DNA of 64,000 bases from NCBI RefSeq assembly GCF_001414055.1, contig NZ_CP013002.1, positions 514,501-578,500 of the forward strand. Reading direction: 5' to 3'. The notes beneath the pieces were generated by a model. It did not search any database, was not told the origin of the DNA, and saw nothing but the letters and a program-made list of their open reading frames with translations. This document shows, in pieces, positions 45,868-55,844 of this stretch (positions are counted from its first letter, which is position 1; each line of letters begins with the position of its first letter). This stretch comes from Caulobacter henricii (GTDB lineage: Bacteria; Pseudomonadota; Alphaproteobacteria; Caulobacterales; Caulobacteraceae). The position numbers were made by a program, and so were the translations under genes.

Positions 45868-46953
45868 TTACCCCCGCTTCCGCACCTTCGGCGTGATCGT
45901 CACCGTCATGAGTCGGCCTTCGCGGATCAGGCTGAACAGGGTGGGCTTGTTGATGGCGTGATGGTCGAGGGCGCGCAGCAGGTCGTCGAGGCCGGTCAGG
46001 ACCTGGTCGCCGGCCTGGATCAGCAGGTCGCCTTCCTTGACCCCGGCCTTGGCCGCGGGGCCGCCGCTGTCGACCTGGGCGACGAAGACCGCATAGGCCT
46101 GGGTGACGCCGGTGGCCCGGGCCAGGGCGGCCGGGATCGGGGCCTGCTGGGCGACGAGACCGATCGAGCCGCGCCGGACGAAGCCGTGGTCCATCAGTTC
46201 CTGGATCACATAGGTGGCCGTATTGACCGCCACGGCGAAGCACAGGCCCTGATAGCCGGCGATCACGGCGGTGGCGATGCCGACCACCTCGCCGCTGGAA
46301 TTGACCAGGGGGCCGCCGCTGTTGCCGGGATTGAGGGCTGCGTCGGTCTGGATCAGGTCCTCGATCAGACGGCCGCGCTCGCCGCGCAGGGACCGGCCGA
46401 GGGCCGAGACCACGCCGGTGGTCACGGTCGCCTCGAAGCCCAGAGGCGCGCCGATGGCGATGACCAGCTGGCCGCGCCGCAGCTTTTTGGAGTCGCCCAG
46501 CTTGGCGACGGGAATATCGACATTCTGGTCGACCTTGAGAATCGCCAGGTCGGTATCGGGATCGTCGCCTACGCAGCGGGCCGTGAGGCTGCGGCCCTCG
46601 GCGGTGATGATCACGAAGCGCGAGGCCCCCTGGACCACGTGGCTGTTGGTCAGGATCAGGCCGCCGGTCGCGAAGGCGAAGCCCGAGCCGATGCCCTGCA
46701 TGCGCGGGTCTTCCAGCATCGGGTGTACCCGGACCACGGCCGGTCCGACCACCTCGACCGCGCGGACCACGGCATTGGAATAGGCGTCCAGCAGGTCGCC
46801 ATTGGGCAGGGCGCAATAGCCGCCCTCGACCTCGACGGCCTTGCCGGTGTCGAACACGAACTGGGCGTCGGCCGGATAGGACAGGATCTCGTGCCGGCGC
46901 CTGGGCACCGGCCGCCGCGCCCTGGCGAAATGCTCGTACTTGCGCGCTTTCAA
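45868..46953 (-). CDS. Trypsin-like S1C serine protease with PDZ domain (DegP/HtrA-like)
   Basis: The 361-residue protein has an intact catalytic triad in the HtrA pattern: His105 in LTNSHVV, Asp135 in DPDTDLAIL, Ser212 in NPGNSGGPL, followed by one PDZ domain (about 255-350, with VDSGGPAAKAGVKEGDLLIQAGD). The N-terminus is basic and has no signal peptide or membrane helix, which is odd for this family, so it appears to be cytosolic, or its start is wrong. The start is a TTG at 46953; no better ATG was found before residue 80. The family acts in protein quality control or regulated cleavage. Confidence 0.87.
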   Translation of the reverse strand: MKARKYEHFARARRPVPRRRHEILSYPADAQFVFDTGKAVEVEGGYCALPNGDLLDAYSNAVVRAVEVVGPAVVRVHPMLEDPRMQGIGSGFAFATGGLILTNSHVVQGASRFVIITAEGRSLTARCVGDDPDTDLAILKVDQNVDIPVAKLGDSKKLRRGQLVIAIGAPLGFEATVTTGVVSALGRSLRGERGRLIEDLIQTDAALNPGNSGGPLVNSSGEVVGIATAVIAGYQGLCFAVAVNTATYVIQELMDHGFVRRGSIGLVAQQAPIPAALARATGVTQAYAVFVAQVDSGGPAAKAGVKEGDLLIQAGDQVLTGLDDLLRALDHHAINKPTLFSLIREGRLMTVTITPKVRKRG

Positions 46954-47100
46954 CGTCCCGCCCCCACCATGGTTAAGAGAGGTTAACGGGGCTGAGCCAA
47001 GGGGGAAAGCTTTTCTCCTCCCTCGTGTGTTGAGAGGGGAGGGATAGATGCTCCCCCTGATGCCGGGTCTCAGGCCTTAGGATCTGCCGCCAGAAAAGTT

Positions 47101-47210
47101 GTCATCCCGGACAAGCCTGGCGAAGCCGGGCGCCGATCCGGGACCGACCTGGAACGCGGCGCTCAGGCGTCGGTCCCGGATCTTCACGCTACGCGCTCGT
47201 CCGGGATGAC
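47101..47210. repeat. Dispersed palindromic repeat, family D copy 2
   Basis: GTCATCCCGGACAAGCC and its inverse GCTCGTCCGGGATGAC form the ends; inside are GATCCGGGACCGA and TCGGTCCCGGATC. It occupies most of the 308-base gap 46954-47261; the flanks look empty. Confidence 0.9.
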
Positions 47211-47261
47211 AGCCGGTATTGGCCTTAGGCGATAACCTCCCCCAAGGGGGGAGGATCCTGT

Positions 47262-48203
47262 CTAGAATCCCGGCGCCACGATCGCCCGGGCCGCCGTCTC
47301 GTCGCGCCGGATCTGTTCGACCATCAGGTCGATGCTGTCGAACTTCAGCTCCGGCCGCAGGAAGGCGATCAGCTGGGTTTCGATGACCTGGCCATAGAGG
47401 TCCTCATCGAAGTCGAACAGCCAGGTCTCCAGCCGGGTCTCGACCCGGCCGGTGGTGGGATTGTTGCCCAGATTGGCGACACCGGGCACCTCACGGCCGT
47501 CCGGCAGGCGGGTGCGGGTGGCATAGACGCCGAGCCTGGGCACCACATAGTCGACGATCTCGACATTGGCGGTCGGAAAGCCCAGCTGGCGGCCCAGCTG
47601 CTGGCCGCGCCGGACCACGCCCTCGATGGCGAAGGGGCGGCCCAGGATCCTGGCGGCCGTTTCCGGGTGACCCTCGCGCAGGGCATCCCGGACACTGGTG
47701 GAGGAGAACTTGTCGCCCGTCTCGCCGGCTACCGGCTCGGCGATCGAGACGCCGAAGCCATGCTCAGCGCCATAGGCCCTCATCCCATCGGGACTGCCGG
47801 TGCGGCCCTTGCCGAACGAGATGTCAAAGCCGGCGGCGACATGGCGCACGCCCAGCCCCTCGACCATGACCTGCTCGACGAACTCGCGGTCCGAAAAGCT
47901 GGCCATCTGGAAGTCGAACGGCAGCAGATAGAGGACATCGACGCCCATGCCGCCCAGAACCCGGGCCTGCTGCTCGACCGTCATCAGACGGAAGGCCGGC
48001 TCGGTCGGGCGAAACAGCCGGCGCGGATGCGGATCAAAGGTCACAACGCCGAGCGGCACCTTGAGTGACAGGGCGGCCTTGGCGGCCTCGGCGATCACCT
48101 GCTGATGGCCGCGGTGCACGCCGTCGAAATTGCCCAGCGCCACGGCCGCGCCGCGCTCCTGGGCCGGCAGGTCCTTCCAGCCTTGAACGATGGTCAGGGT
48201 CAT
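47262..48203 (-). CDS. ribF: Bifunctional riboflavin kinase/FAD synthetase
   Basis: The 313-residue protein begins with the adenylyltransferase domain (VALGNFDGVHRGHQQVI, TFDPHPRRLF) and ends with the flavokinase domain (GRPFAIEGVVRRGQQLGRQLGFPTANV, GVANLGNNPTTG, VETWLFDFDEDLYGQVI). It converts riboflavin to FMN and FAD in the cytosol. Its start overlaps the stop of the MaoC gene by one base (TGATG). Confidence 0.95.
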   Translation of the reverse strand: MTLTIVQGWKDLPAQERGAAVALGNFDGVHRGHQQVIAEAAKAALSLKVPLGVVTFDPHPRRLFRPTEPAFRLMTVEQQARVLGGMGVDVLYLLPFDFQMASFSDREFVEQVMVEGLGVRHVAAGFDISFGKGRTGSPDGMRAYGAEHGFGVSIAEPVAGETGDKFSSTSVRDALREGHPETAARILGRPFAIEGVVRRGQQLGRQLGFPTANVEIVDYVVPRLGVYATRTRLPDGREVPGVANLGNNPTTGRVETRLETWLFDFDEDLYGQVIETQLIAFLRPELKFDSIDLMVEQIRRDETAARAIVAPGF

Positions 48204-48625
48204 CAGCCGGCCTTGCGCGGAACCATGATCAGGGCCTCGCCCTCGACCACCGGCTTGCCCTTGACCAGACAGACCGTGGCCAGGGTGACGCGGGCCTTGG
48301 CGGTGTCGATCTCGGTGATCGTGGCGCGGGCCGTGACCTCGTCGCCGATCTTGACCGGCCGCTTGAAGCGAAGGGCCTGGGACAGATAGATCGCGCCGGG
48401 GCCGGGCAGGGTGGTGCCGATCACCGCCGAGATATAGCCGGCCGACAGCATGCCGTGGGCGATACGCTCGCCAAAGCTGGTAGTCGCCGCATAGTCGGGG
48501 TCGAGGTGGACGGGATTGTTGTCACCCGTCACGGCGGCGAAGGCGATGATGTCGGCCTCGCCGACCGTGCGGACCAGATCGGCGGTCTGGCCGACGCTGA
48601 GTTCCTCGAGAAACAGACCCTGCAT
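48203..48625 (-). CDS. MaoC-family (R)-specific enoyl-CoA hydratase-like protein
   Basis: The 140-residue hot-dog-fold protein carries the catalytic block FAAVTGDNNPVHLDPDYAATTSFGERIAHGML (Asp and His) near residues 28-58, typical of PhaJ-like hydratases. It hydrates trans-2-enoyl-CoA to (R)-3-hydroxyacyl-CoA, a step that feeds polyhydroxyalkanoate synthesis or beta-oxidation. AAGGACG precedes the ATG at 48625; the 22 extra codons upstream lack homology. It is in an operon with ribF. Confidence 0.9.
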   Translation of the reverse strand: MQGLFLEELSVGQTADLVRTVGEADIIAFAAVTGDNNPVHLDPDYAATTSFGERIAHGMLSAGYISAVIGTTLPGPGAIYLSQALRFKRPVKIGDEVTARATITEIDTAKARVTLATVCLVKGKPVVEGEALIMVPRKAG

Positions 48626-48687
48626 CACGCGTCCTTGCGACTTTTCTTGTTTTCCGTTGGGGCTGAGCTTAGCGGCTGGACCGCCGA

Positions 48688-49551
48688 TCACCAGACCAGA
48701 TCACCCACGGCGTGCGTGGCCCCGACCTCATCGGCCGCCAGCAGGGCCAGGACCGCTTCCGGATTCAACTGGCCGTCCGGCCCCAGGGCCTTTTCGCCAT
48801 GGATGCCCTTGGCGATGAACAGGCAGGCCAGTTCCTGGTTCTCGGCTCCGAGGACGTCAGTGATCACGCCATCGCCGATACAGAGGATGCGGGCGCGATC
48901 CACGGGCCGACCTGTCAGCCGCTCGGCCTCGGCTATGGCCAGGTCATAGATCGGCGCGAAGGGCTTGCCGGCCATGATCACTTGCCCACCGAGGCTCTCA
49001 TAGAGGTCGGCCAGGGCCCCGGCGCAATAGATCAGCCGGTCGCCGCGCTGCACCACCCGGTCCGGATTGGCGCAGATGAAGGTCAGGCCCCGCTGCGCCG
49101 CCACCGCCAGACGGTCGCGATAGAGTTCGGGCTCCTCGGTCTCGTCGTCATAGAGGCCCGTGCAGCCGATGAAGTCGGCGTCCTCGCAGGACCCGGTCAG
49201 GTCCAGGTCAAGGCCGGCATAGAGCGGACCATCGCGGTCCGGACCGATCCGCCAGACCTTGCCCGGCGCGCGCGCGCTCAGCAGGTCGCGGGTGGCGTCG
49301 CCGGAGGTGACAAAGCCGCTCCAGGCCGCACGGGGCACCCCCAGGCTGTCCAGTTGCGAGACCACGTCATGCGACGGGCGCGGCGCGTTGGAGATCAGGA
49401 CCACCGGTCCGACCTGAGCGCCCCATTGCACCAGGGCCTCGCAGGCCTCCGGGAAGCTCTGCACGCCGTTGTGGATCACGCCCCAGACGTCGCAGAGCAC
49501 GATGTCGTAGCGGTCGCGGAGAGCCGAGAGGCGTTCGGGAAAATCGATCAT
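48688..49551 (-). CDS. HAD-superfamily class IIA hydrolase (TIGR01459 type)
   Basis: About 287 residues. Motif I VLCDVWGVIHNG (nucleophile Asp), motif II ISNAPRPS, and the late motifs AGKPFAPIYDLAIAEAE and ILCIGDGVITDVLGAENQ mark a NagD-like phosphatase of the class IIA cap type; the opening VLCDVWGV is typical of the TIGR01459 group. Substrate unknown. The start is uncertain: an ATG at 49551 lacks a clear ribosome site, and a TTG at 49587 is in frame. Confidence 0.87.
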   Translation of the reverse strand: MIDFPERLSALRDRYDIVLCDVWGVIHNGVQSFPEACEALVQWGAQVGPVVLISNAPRPSHDVVSQLDSLGVPRAAWSGFVTSGDATRDLLSARAPGKVWRIGPDRDGPLYAGLDLDLTGSCEDADFIGCTGLYDDETEEPELYRDRLAVAAQRGLTFICANPDRVVQRGDRLIYCAGALADLYESLGGQVIMAGKPFAPIYDLAIAEAERLTGRPVDRARILCIGDGVITDVLGAENQELACLFIAKGIHGEKALGPDGQLNPEAVLALLAADEVGATHAVGDLVW

Positions 49552-49694
49552 GGCGGCGGCGGTACCGGTCGGGGAGGGGGGCGTCAACGCCTGGAGGGCT
49601 CAGGTGTCGTCACCGGCCGCGCTTTGCAAGAGGCACGGCTTTCGCTGACCGCCGTTCCGTGACTATGCTTCACTCCTGCGCCGGGGAGAGGCTG

Positions 49695-50261
49695 ATGACC
49701 ATTCTGATTCTGGGACTTGTCCTGTTTTTCGGTATTCACGCGGTCCGTATCGTCGCGGGGCCCTTTCGTGACGCCCAGGTCGCGGCCAGCCCGGGCCGGT
49801 GGAAAGGCCTCTATTCGCTGATCGCGGCGGCGGGCCTGGGCCTGATCATCTGGGGCTGGATGCAGTACCGGCTGATGGCACCACAGCTGTATGATCCGCC
49901 CGTCTGGGGCCGCCACCTGGCCATGGTGCTCGTTCTGCCGGCCTTCATCCTGCTGGCCGGAGCCAATGGTCCGGTCGGGCGCATCAAGGCGACGGTGCGC
50001 CATCCGATGCTCATCGGCGTGATCCTGTGGTCGATCGCCCATCTGCTGGCCAATGGCGATCAGGCCTCGGTCATGCTGTTCGGGGCCTTCCTGGCCTTTG
50101 GCGTGATCGACCTGATCTCGGTCCTGGGGCGTCGGGAGCCCGCGCCGGTCGCGACCAAGCCGATGGCCGACCTGATCATGGTGGTGGCCGGAACGGTCCT
50201 CTACGCCCTGTTCGTGCTGTTCCTGCACCGGGTGTTCTTCGGGGTTTCGCCCCTCGGCTGA
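49695..50261 (+). CDS. NnrU-family membrane protein
   Basis: The 188-residue protein has about six membrane helices and the NnrU pattern (FFGIHAVRI, WKGLYSLIAAAGLGLIIWGW, RHPMLIGVILWSIAHLLANGDQASVMLF). NnrU was first linked to nitric-oxide metabolism in rhodobacteria, but many carriers, including Caulobacter, lack denitrification, and none is visible here. GGGGAGAGG precedes the ATG at 49695. Confidence 0.9.
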   Translation: MTILILGLVLFFGIHAVRIVAGPFRDAQVAASPGRWKGLYSLIAAAGLGLIIWGWMQYRLMAPQLYDPPVWGRHLAMVLVLPAFILLAGANGPVGRIKATVRHPMLIGVILWSIAHLLANGDQASVMLFGAFLAFGVIDLISVLGRREPAPVATKPMADLIMVVAGTVLYALFVLFLHRVFFGVSPLG

Positions 50262-50265
50262 GCCT

Positions 50266-50967
50266 TCACGGCGCATCATGAAAGATGATGCCCAGGGTCC
50301 GGCGACGGCCTGAGCGGATTTCGCTGACCCCGTGCCGCAGGATCCGCCGGTGCACGCCGCGTGCGCCTTCGGCCGGCCTGTCGCGGACGGCGAAGATCAC
50401 GCCCTCGCCCTGGCGCAGCGGCACGACCTGGGGGGCCGACTGCTGGCGGGGGCGCTGCTCGACCAGCACGAACTCGCCACCCTCGAAGTCGCGTCCGGGT
50501 TCGTCGAGCAGGAAGGCGGCCTGCAGGGGAAAGACCTGTTCGCCGTAAAGATCCTGGTGCAGGCAGTTATAGTCGCCCGGCCCATAGGTCAGCAGCAGCG
50601 GCGTCGGCCGGGTCTGGCCGCCGGACCGGCAAAGGTCCAGCATCTCCGTCAGGGTCGCGGGAAAGCGTCGGGCCTCGCCCAGGCGTTGCGCCCAGTGATT
50701 GGCGATCCTGGCCAGGGGCGGAAACAGGCTCTCGCGCAGGGTCTGGACCGCCTCCGGCAGGGGGTAGGCGAAGTACTGGTACTCGCCCCTGCCGAAACCG
50801 TAGCGGGCCATGACCACGCGGCTGCGGAACAGCTCCGTCCGGTCATAGAGGGCCGCCAGGTCGGCGCAGGTCTCCTGCGTGAACAGCGGTCCGGTCAGGG
50901 CCCAGCCCCGGCTGTCCAGCTCGGCGGTGATCCGCGCCCAGTCCAGGTCCGAAGGTGGGCAGATCAA
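50266..50967 (-). CDS. 2-oxoglutarate/Fe(II)-dependent oxygenase
   Basis: The 233-residue protein has the iron facial triad in a double-stranded beta-helix: HxD at His137/Asp139 (CLHQDLYGEQVFPLQ) and a distal His212 (LRHGVSEIRSGRRRTLGIIFHD) with a following arginine for 2-oxoglutarate. It hydroxylates or oxidatively demethylates an unknown substrate. Its TTG start overlaps the stop of the Ada-domain gene (TTGA), so the two form an operon. Because Ada acts in alkylation repair, a link to alkylation damage is plausible, but this is not an AlkB-type sequence. Confidence 0.82.
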   Translation of the reverse strand: MICPPSDLDWARITAELDSRGWALTGPLFTQETCADLAALYDRTELFRSRVVMARYGFGRGEYQYFAYPLPEAVQTLRESLFPPLARIANHWAQRLGEARRFPATLTEMLDLCRSGGQTRPTPLLLTYGPGDYNCLHQDLYGEQVFPLQAAFLLDEPGRDFEGGEFVLVEQRPRQQSAPQVVPLRQGEGVIFAVRDRPAEGARGVHRRILRHGVSEIRSGRRRTLGIIFHDAP

Positions 50968-51221
50968 GCGCGGGCCTCGCTGACGGCGGGGTCCAGGCGC
51001 TCAGGCTTGCAGCGCTTGCAGGCCCGGAAACCGGCCGCGCGGGCTTCGGCCCCGGCGGCATGGAACACGACGTTCTTGCGCAGCGGCCGGGCAGGGCAGA
51101 CGGGGCGACAATAGATCCCGGTCGTCCGGACAGCGATGAAGAACGCGCCGTCGGCCGCAGGGTCCCGCTCCAGGCAGGCGGCCCAGCGGGCCTCGTCGTC
51201 GGCATAGTCGGCAAATCTCAT
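50964..51221 (-). CDS. Stand-alone Ada N-terminal zinc domain
   Basis: The 85-residue protein consists of the Ada metal-binding domain only: IYCRPVCPARPLRKNVVF then FRACKRCKPERLDP supply four zinc-binding cysteines, the first being the methyl-phosphotriester acceptor in E. coli Ada. The AraC helix-turn-helix and the O6-methylguanine transferase domain of full Ada are absent. Thus it could accept methyl groups but cannot activate genes in the usual way. GGAG stands before the ATG. It is the first gene of a pair with the 2OG oxygenase. Confidence 0.88.
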   Translation of the reverse strand: MRFADYADDEARWAACLERDPAADGAFFIAVRTTGIYCRPVCPARPLRKNVVFHAAGAEARAAGFRACKRCKPERLDPAVSEARA

Positions 51222-51303
51222 GGCGGGCTCCCGTCTTCCAGGAAGCCTGCGCCCTCAGGGGACGTCCGTCATTCCGAAGCTTGCGGCCCGGTACCGAAAA
51301 CTG

Positions 51304-52566
51304 TCACCAGCCTGAGGCGCGGCGGCGCAGGGCTCCGCGCATGAAGTCCTGGGGCGGTTCGGCCTCGGCCAGGACGGCGTCGCGGATAGCGCGGGGTTCG
51401 CCGAACAGATGGCCCTGGCCATAGCCGATATCGAGGTCGAGGATGTCGACGATCTGCCGTTCGGCCTCGACCTTCTCGACAATGACCTCGATGCCGTAGC
51501 GGCGGGTCAGGGCGGCGAAGTCGGCGGCATTCAGGTCGGGCAGGGAGGCGATGACCAGCTTGCCGTCCTCTTCCTTCAGCTGGTCCAGCATCATCTGGGC
51601 ACCGACCTTGAGGAACTTGACGTCAGCGCGGGCCAGGTCCTGGAAATCGAGATCCAGGTCGTTGACCTTGTCGAGGCTGAACTGGAAGCCGAGGCTGGCC
51701 AGACGCGACATGTGGCGGGCTTCCACGGGGCCGCGCCGGTCGAACGCCGCCTGACCCAGTTCGAAGATCACCGCGCCGGCCAGGTCCTTGTTGCCCTGCA
51801 TGAACTCAAGGAACTGCGGGAAGAAGCTCTCGTCGGCCAGGCTGGCCAGGGAGATGTTGCAGAAGATCCCGACCTTGCGGTCCTGCTTGGCCAGCCGGCG
51901 CACGATCTGCACGCAACGGAACAGCAGCAGGTTGTCGATGGCGGTCATCAGGCCTTCGGGCTCGGCGACAGCCAGGTACTCGGCCGGCATCATCACCCGG
52001 CCGGTTTCATCGCGCAGGCGCGAGAAGCTCTCATAGAAGACGGTGCGCCGCTGGGGCAGGCTGACGATCGGCTGCAGATAGAGGTCGACGCGGTTCTCGG
52101 CGAGGGCGTCCTGGACCACCTGCAGCATGACATTGGCCTGCGGGGTGCGGCCGCGAACCTCGGTGCGCGCCGCGGCGACCTGATGGGTCAGCTGGTGTTC
52201 CAGCCGGTCATTCATCGTGGCGATCAGGTCTTCCAGCTGGTGGACCTCGGTGGACAGCTCCTCCGAGCGGCGCTGGGCATCCAGGGCCACGCTCTCGACC
52301 AGTTCGGTCATGCGGGCGTCGATCTTTTCGATCTGGTCGAGCAGGATGGCGTGGGCCTCGCGGACCGTATCGATGTCCATGCGGGTGCGGGCGGTCTCGA
52401 AGGTGCTGGCGATCATGCCGTGGAAGGCAAAGCACAGGCCGAGCGTGCCGATAAAGGCCGCCAGACCGACAGCCGGTGCCGCCCCCGTGCGCCACAGCAC
52501 GAGGGAGATGATCAGAGCCAGACAAAGATAGGCGCCCGTGAGCAGCCCCAGCATCAGCCTTCGCAT
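51304..52566 (-). CDS. tipF: TipF-type EAL protein, flagellar positioning factor
   Basis: The 420-residue protein starts with two membrane helices (about 4-50), a coiled coil (about 60-140), and a C-terminal EAL domain (about 150-400). This is the layout of Caulobacter TipF, a c-di-GMP receptor that places the flagellum at the new pole. The EAL signature reads YESFSRL (Glu kept), but the DDFGTGY loop is replaced by DKVNDLDLDF, so phosphodiesterase activity is unlikely and binding is likely. The ATG at 52566 follows GGACGGAC; a TTG at 52596 is also in frame. Confidence 0.88.
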   Translation of the reverse strand: MRRLMLGLLTGAYLCLALIISLVLWRTGAAPAVGLAAFIGTLGLCFAFHGMIASTFETARTRMDIDTVREAHAILLDQIEKIDARMTELVESVALDAQRRSEELSTEVHQLEDLIATMNDRLEHQLTHQVAAARTEVRGRTPQANVMLQVVQDALAENRVDLYLQPIVSLPQRRTVFYESFSRLRDETGRVMMPAEYLAVAEPEGLMTAIDNLLLFRCVQIVRRLAKQDRKVGIFCNISLASLADESFFPQFLEFMQGNKDLAGAVIFELGQAAFDRRGPVEARHMSRLASLGFQFSLDKVNDLDLDFQDLARADVKFLKVGAQMMLDQLKEEDGKLVIASLPDLNAADFAALTRRYGIEVIVEKVEAERQIVDILDLDIGYGQGHLFGEPRAIRDAVLAEAEPPQDFMRGALRRRASGW

Positions 52567-52779
52567 CAGTCCGTCCACGCGAATCGTTACAGGCAATCAG
52601 ACCGGTCCGGACGCCAAGAGTCGAACGGATTAACGCCCCTGCGCTATTCCGCCTCGTTCCGTCGTCCTGTGCAGCAGCATAACCGATACGGGCGCGTTCC
52701 GACATCAAAGGCGCGTCTCTCTGCATCGACAGCGACGCCTTGGACTGATAATCACTCGCAAGTGTTCACGAGAATTCTG

Positions 52780-53105
52780 ATGCCTGACGGTCTAGCCCCG
52801 GTTTCTGGCCTTGAGGCCGCCCTTGCCGCGACACCCTCCGCCCGCTCCCTGGGCGAGGCTTCGCTTGGCGACAAGGGGGTGATCCTCAGTGTCACCGGTC
52901 GGACCGGCGCGGCGGAGGCCGTCGACGCGGAGGAGCTGGAGCGCCGCCTGCTGGAAATGGGCTTTGTCGAGGGCGCACGGGTCGAGGTCCTGCACGAAGG
53001 GCTTTTCGGTCGCGACCCCATCGCCGTGCGTGTGGACGACAGCCGCGTCGCCCTGCGCCGCCGCGAAGCCAGCGCCGTGTCCGTACTGTTTGACGGGAAC
53101 CAGTC

Positions 53106-53109
<4 letters not shown>
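52780..53109 (+). CDS. feoA: Ferrous iron transport protein A
   Basis: The 109-residue protein has a variable 30-residue start and the SH3-like FeoA domain (ERRLLEMGFVEGARVEVLHEGLFGRDPIAVRVDDSRVALRRREASAVSV). FeoA supports FeoB in ferrous iron uptake. Its stop overlaps the feoB start. A GTG at 52762 is in frame and could extend it by six residues. An imperfect palindrome around 52750-52766 might be an iron-responsive site but is not convincing. Confidence 0.9.
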
Positions 53110-54986
<1,877 letters not shown>

Positions 54987-54996
54987 CCGCCGGCCC

Positions 54997-55048
54997 TAGA
55001 GCGTTTTCCGATAGGTGTGAAACGGTTATCGGATCGAAAAACGCTCTA
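54997..55048. repeat. Hairpin repeat after feoB, family E
   Basis: TAGAGCGTTTT and AAAAACGCTCTA, with CGATA/TATCG inside, form a 52-base hairpin that is joined directly to the family A unit that follows. It may double as the feoB terminator. Confidence 0.8.
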
Positions 55049-55111
55049 AACTTTTGATTTAGAGCCCTTTTCGTCCGACCCTGATGAAGCCATCAGGTCG
55101 GAAAGGGCTCT
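55048..55111. repeat. Dispersed hairpin repeat, family A copy 2
   Basis: A 64-base unit with 58 of 64 positions equal to 39837-39900. Its last bases supply the stop codon region of the convergent gene at 55110. Confidence 0.85.
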
Positions 55112-55796
55112 AGCTGGCGGGCAGGCCGATCATCCGGGCGAACGCCACGAACCAGGGCCAATTCGGGGCCTGGAACATGGTGAGCTGGATGGCCGTCATG
55201 ACGACCAGGGTTAGCCACCAGGGGCTCGCCCAGCGTCCCCTGAAACCGTCCCACAGGACAAGGCCGACCAGCACCGCCTGGACCGTCCAGAAGCTGGGCG
55301 GCAGGGCGCCGGCCAGGCCGCCGAGCGATGGAATATTCATGCCATAGGCCCGGCCCAGGGCCGGCGGCAGGGCGACAAAGGCCGTCGAGGCCATGAAGCG
55401 GGCATGCAGGAACATCGTCCGCCGGCAGGCGATGGCCAGGATGAAGAGCAGGCTGAACAGGGCCAGCGACCAGACATCGATCCAGGCCAGGGTCAGGCGC
55501 AGCGGCACATCGAAATGCGAGTTGGGGCCGAGCATGTCGGTCACCAGGGTGAAGGCGCTGACGACGAGGGCCGGCGCGATGATCAGCGAGGTCCGGCCGA
55601 TCCAGCGATGCCAGAGCGTGTGTCCGCGTCCGATCAGCCAGCTCTGAACCACCAGCAGGACCATCCAGCCGGTCGCCAGGACGCCGTGGAGGATGCGCAG
55701 GGGATCCAGCGGCCCCGCCCCGCCGGTAAAGCTTGGCCAGAAGCCAAACAGCGTGACGGCGAAGGCGAGCAAGAACGCCAGATAGAGATGCCGCAT
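55110..55796 (-). CDS. Integral membrane protein of unknown function
   Basis: The 228-residue protein has about seven membrane helices. A conserved-looking stretch in the first half (LHGVLATGWMVLLVVQSWLIGRGHTLWHRWIGRTSLIIAPALVV) carries histidines in membrane-facing positions, as in DUF2306-like or cytochrome-b561-like proteins, but I cannot place the family. The TAG stop lies at the edge of a repeat unit, so the end of the frame may have been set by that insertion. It precedes no obvious partner. Confidence 0.7.
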   Translation of the reverse strand: MRHLYLAFLLAFAVTLFGFWPSFTGGAGPLDPLRILHGVLATGWMVLLVVQSWLIGRGHTLWHRWIGRTSLIIAPALVVSAFTLVTDMLGPNSHFDVPLRLTLAWIDVWSLALFSLLFILAIACRRTMFLHARFMASTAFVALPPALGRAYGMNIPSLGGLAGALPPSFWTVQAVLVGLVLWDGFRGRWASPWWLTLVVMTAIQLTMFQAPNWPWFVAFARMIGLPAS

Positions 55797-55844
55797 GGAC
55801 GCGCCCCTGGACAGGTTGATGGCGTAACGGGTTCCTGCGTTGGG

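Noticed and set aside
52747..52766. Possible Fur box before feoA (GATAATCACTCGCAAGTG)
   Set aside because: Only the first half resembles a Fur site; the palindrome CACT/AGTG is short.
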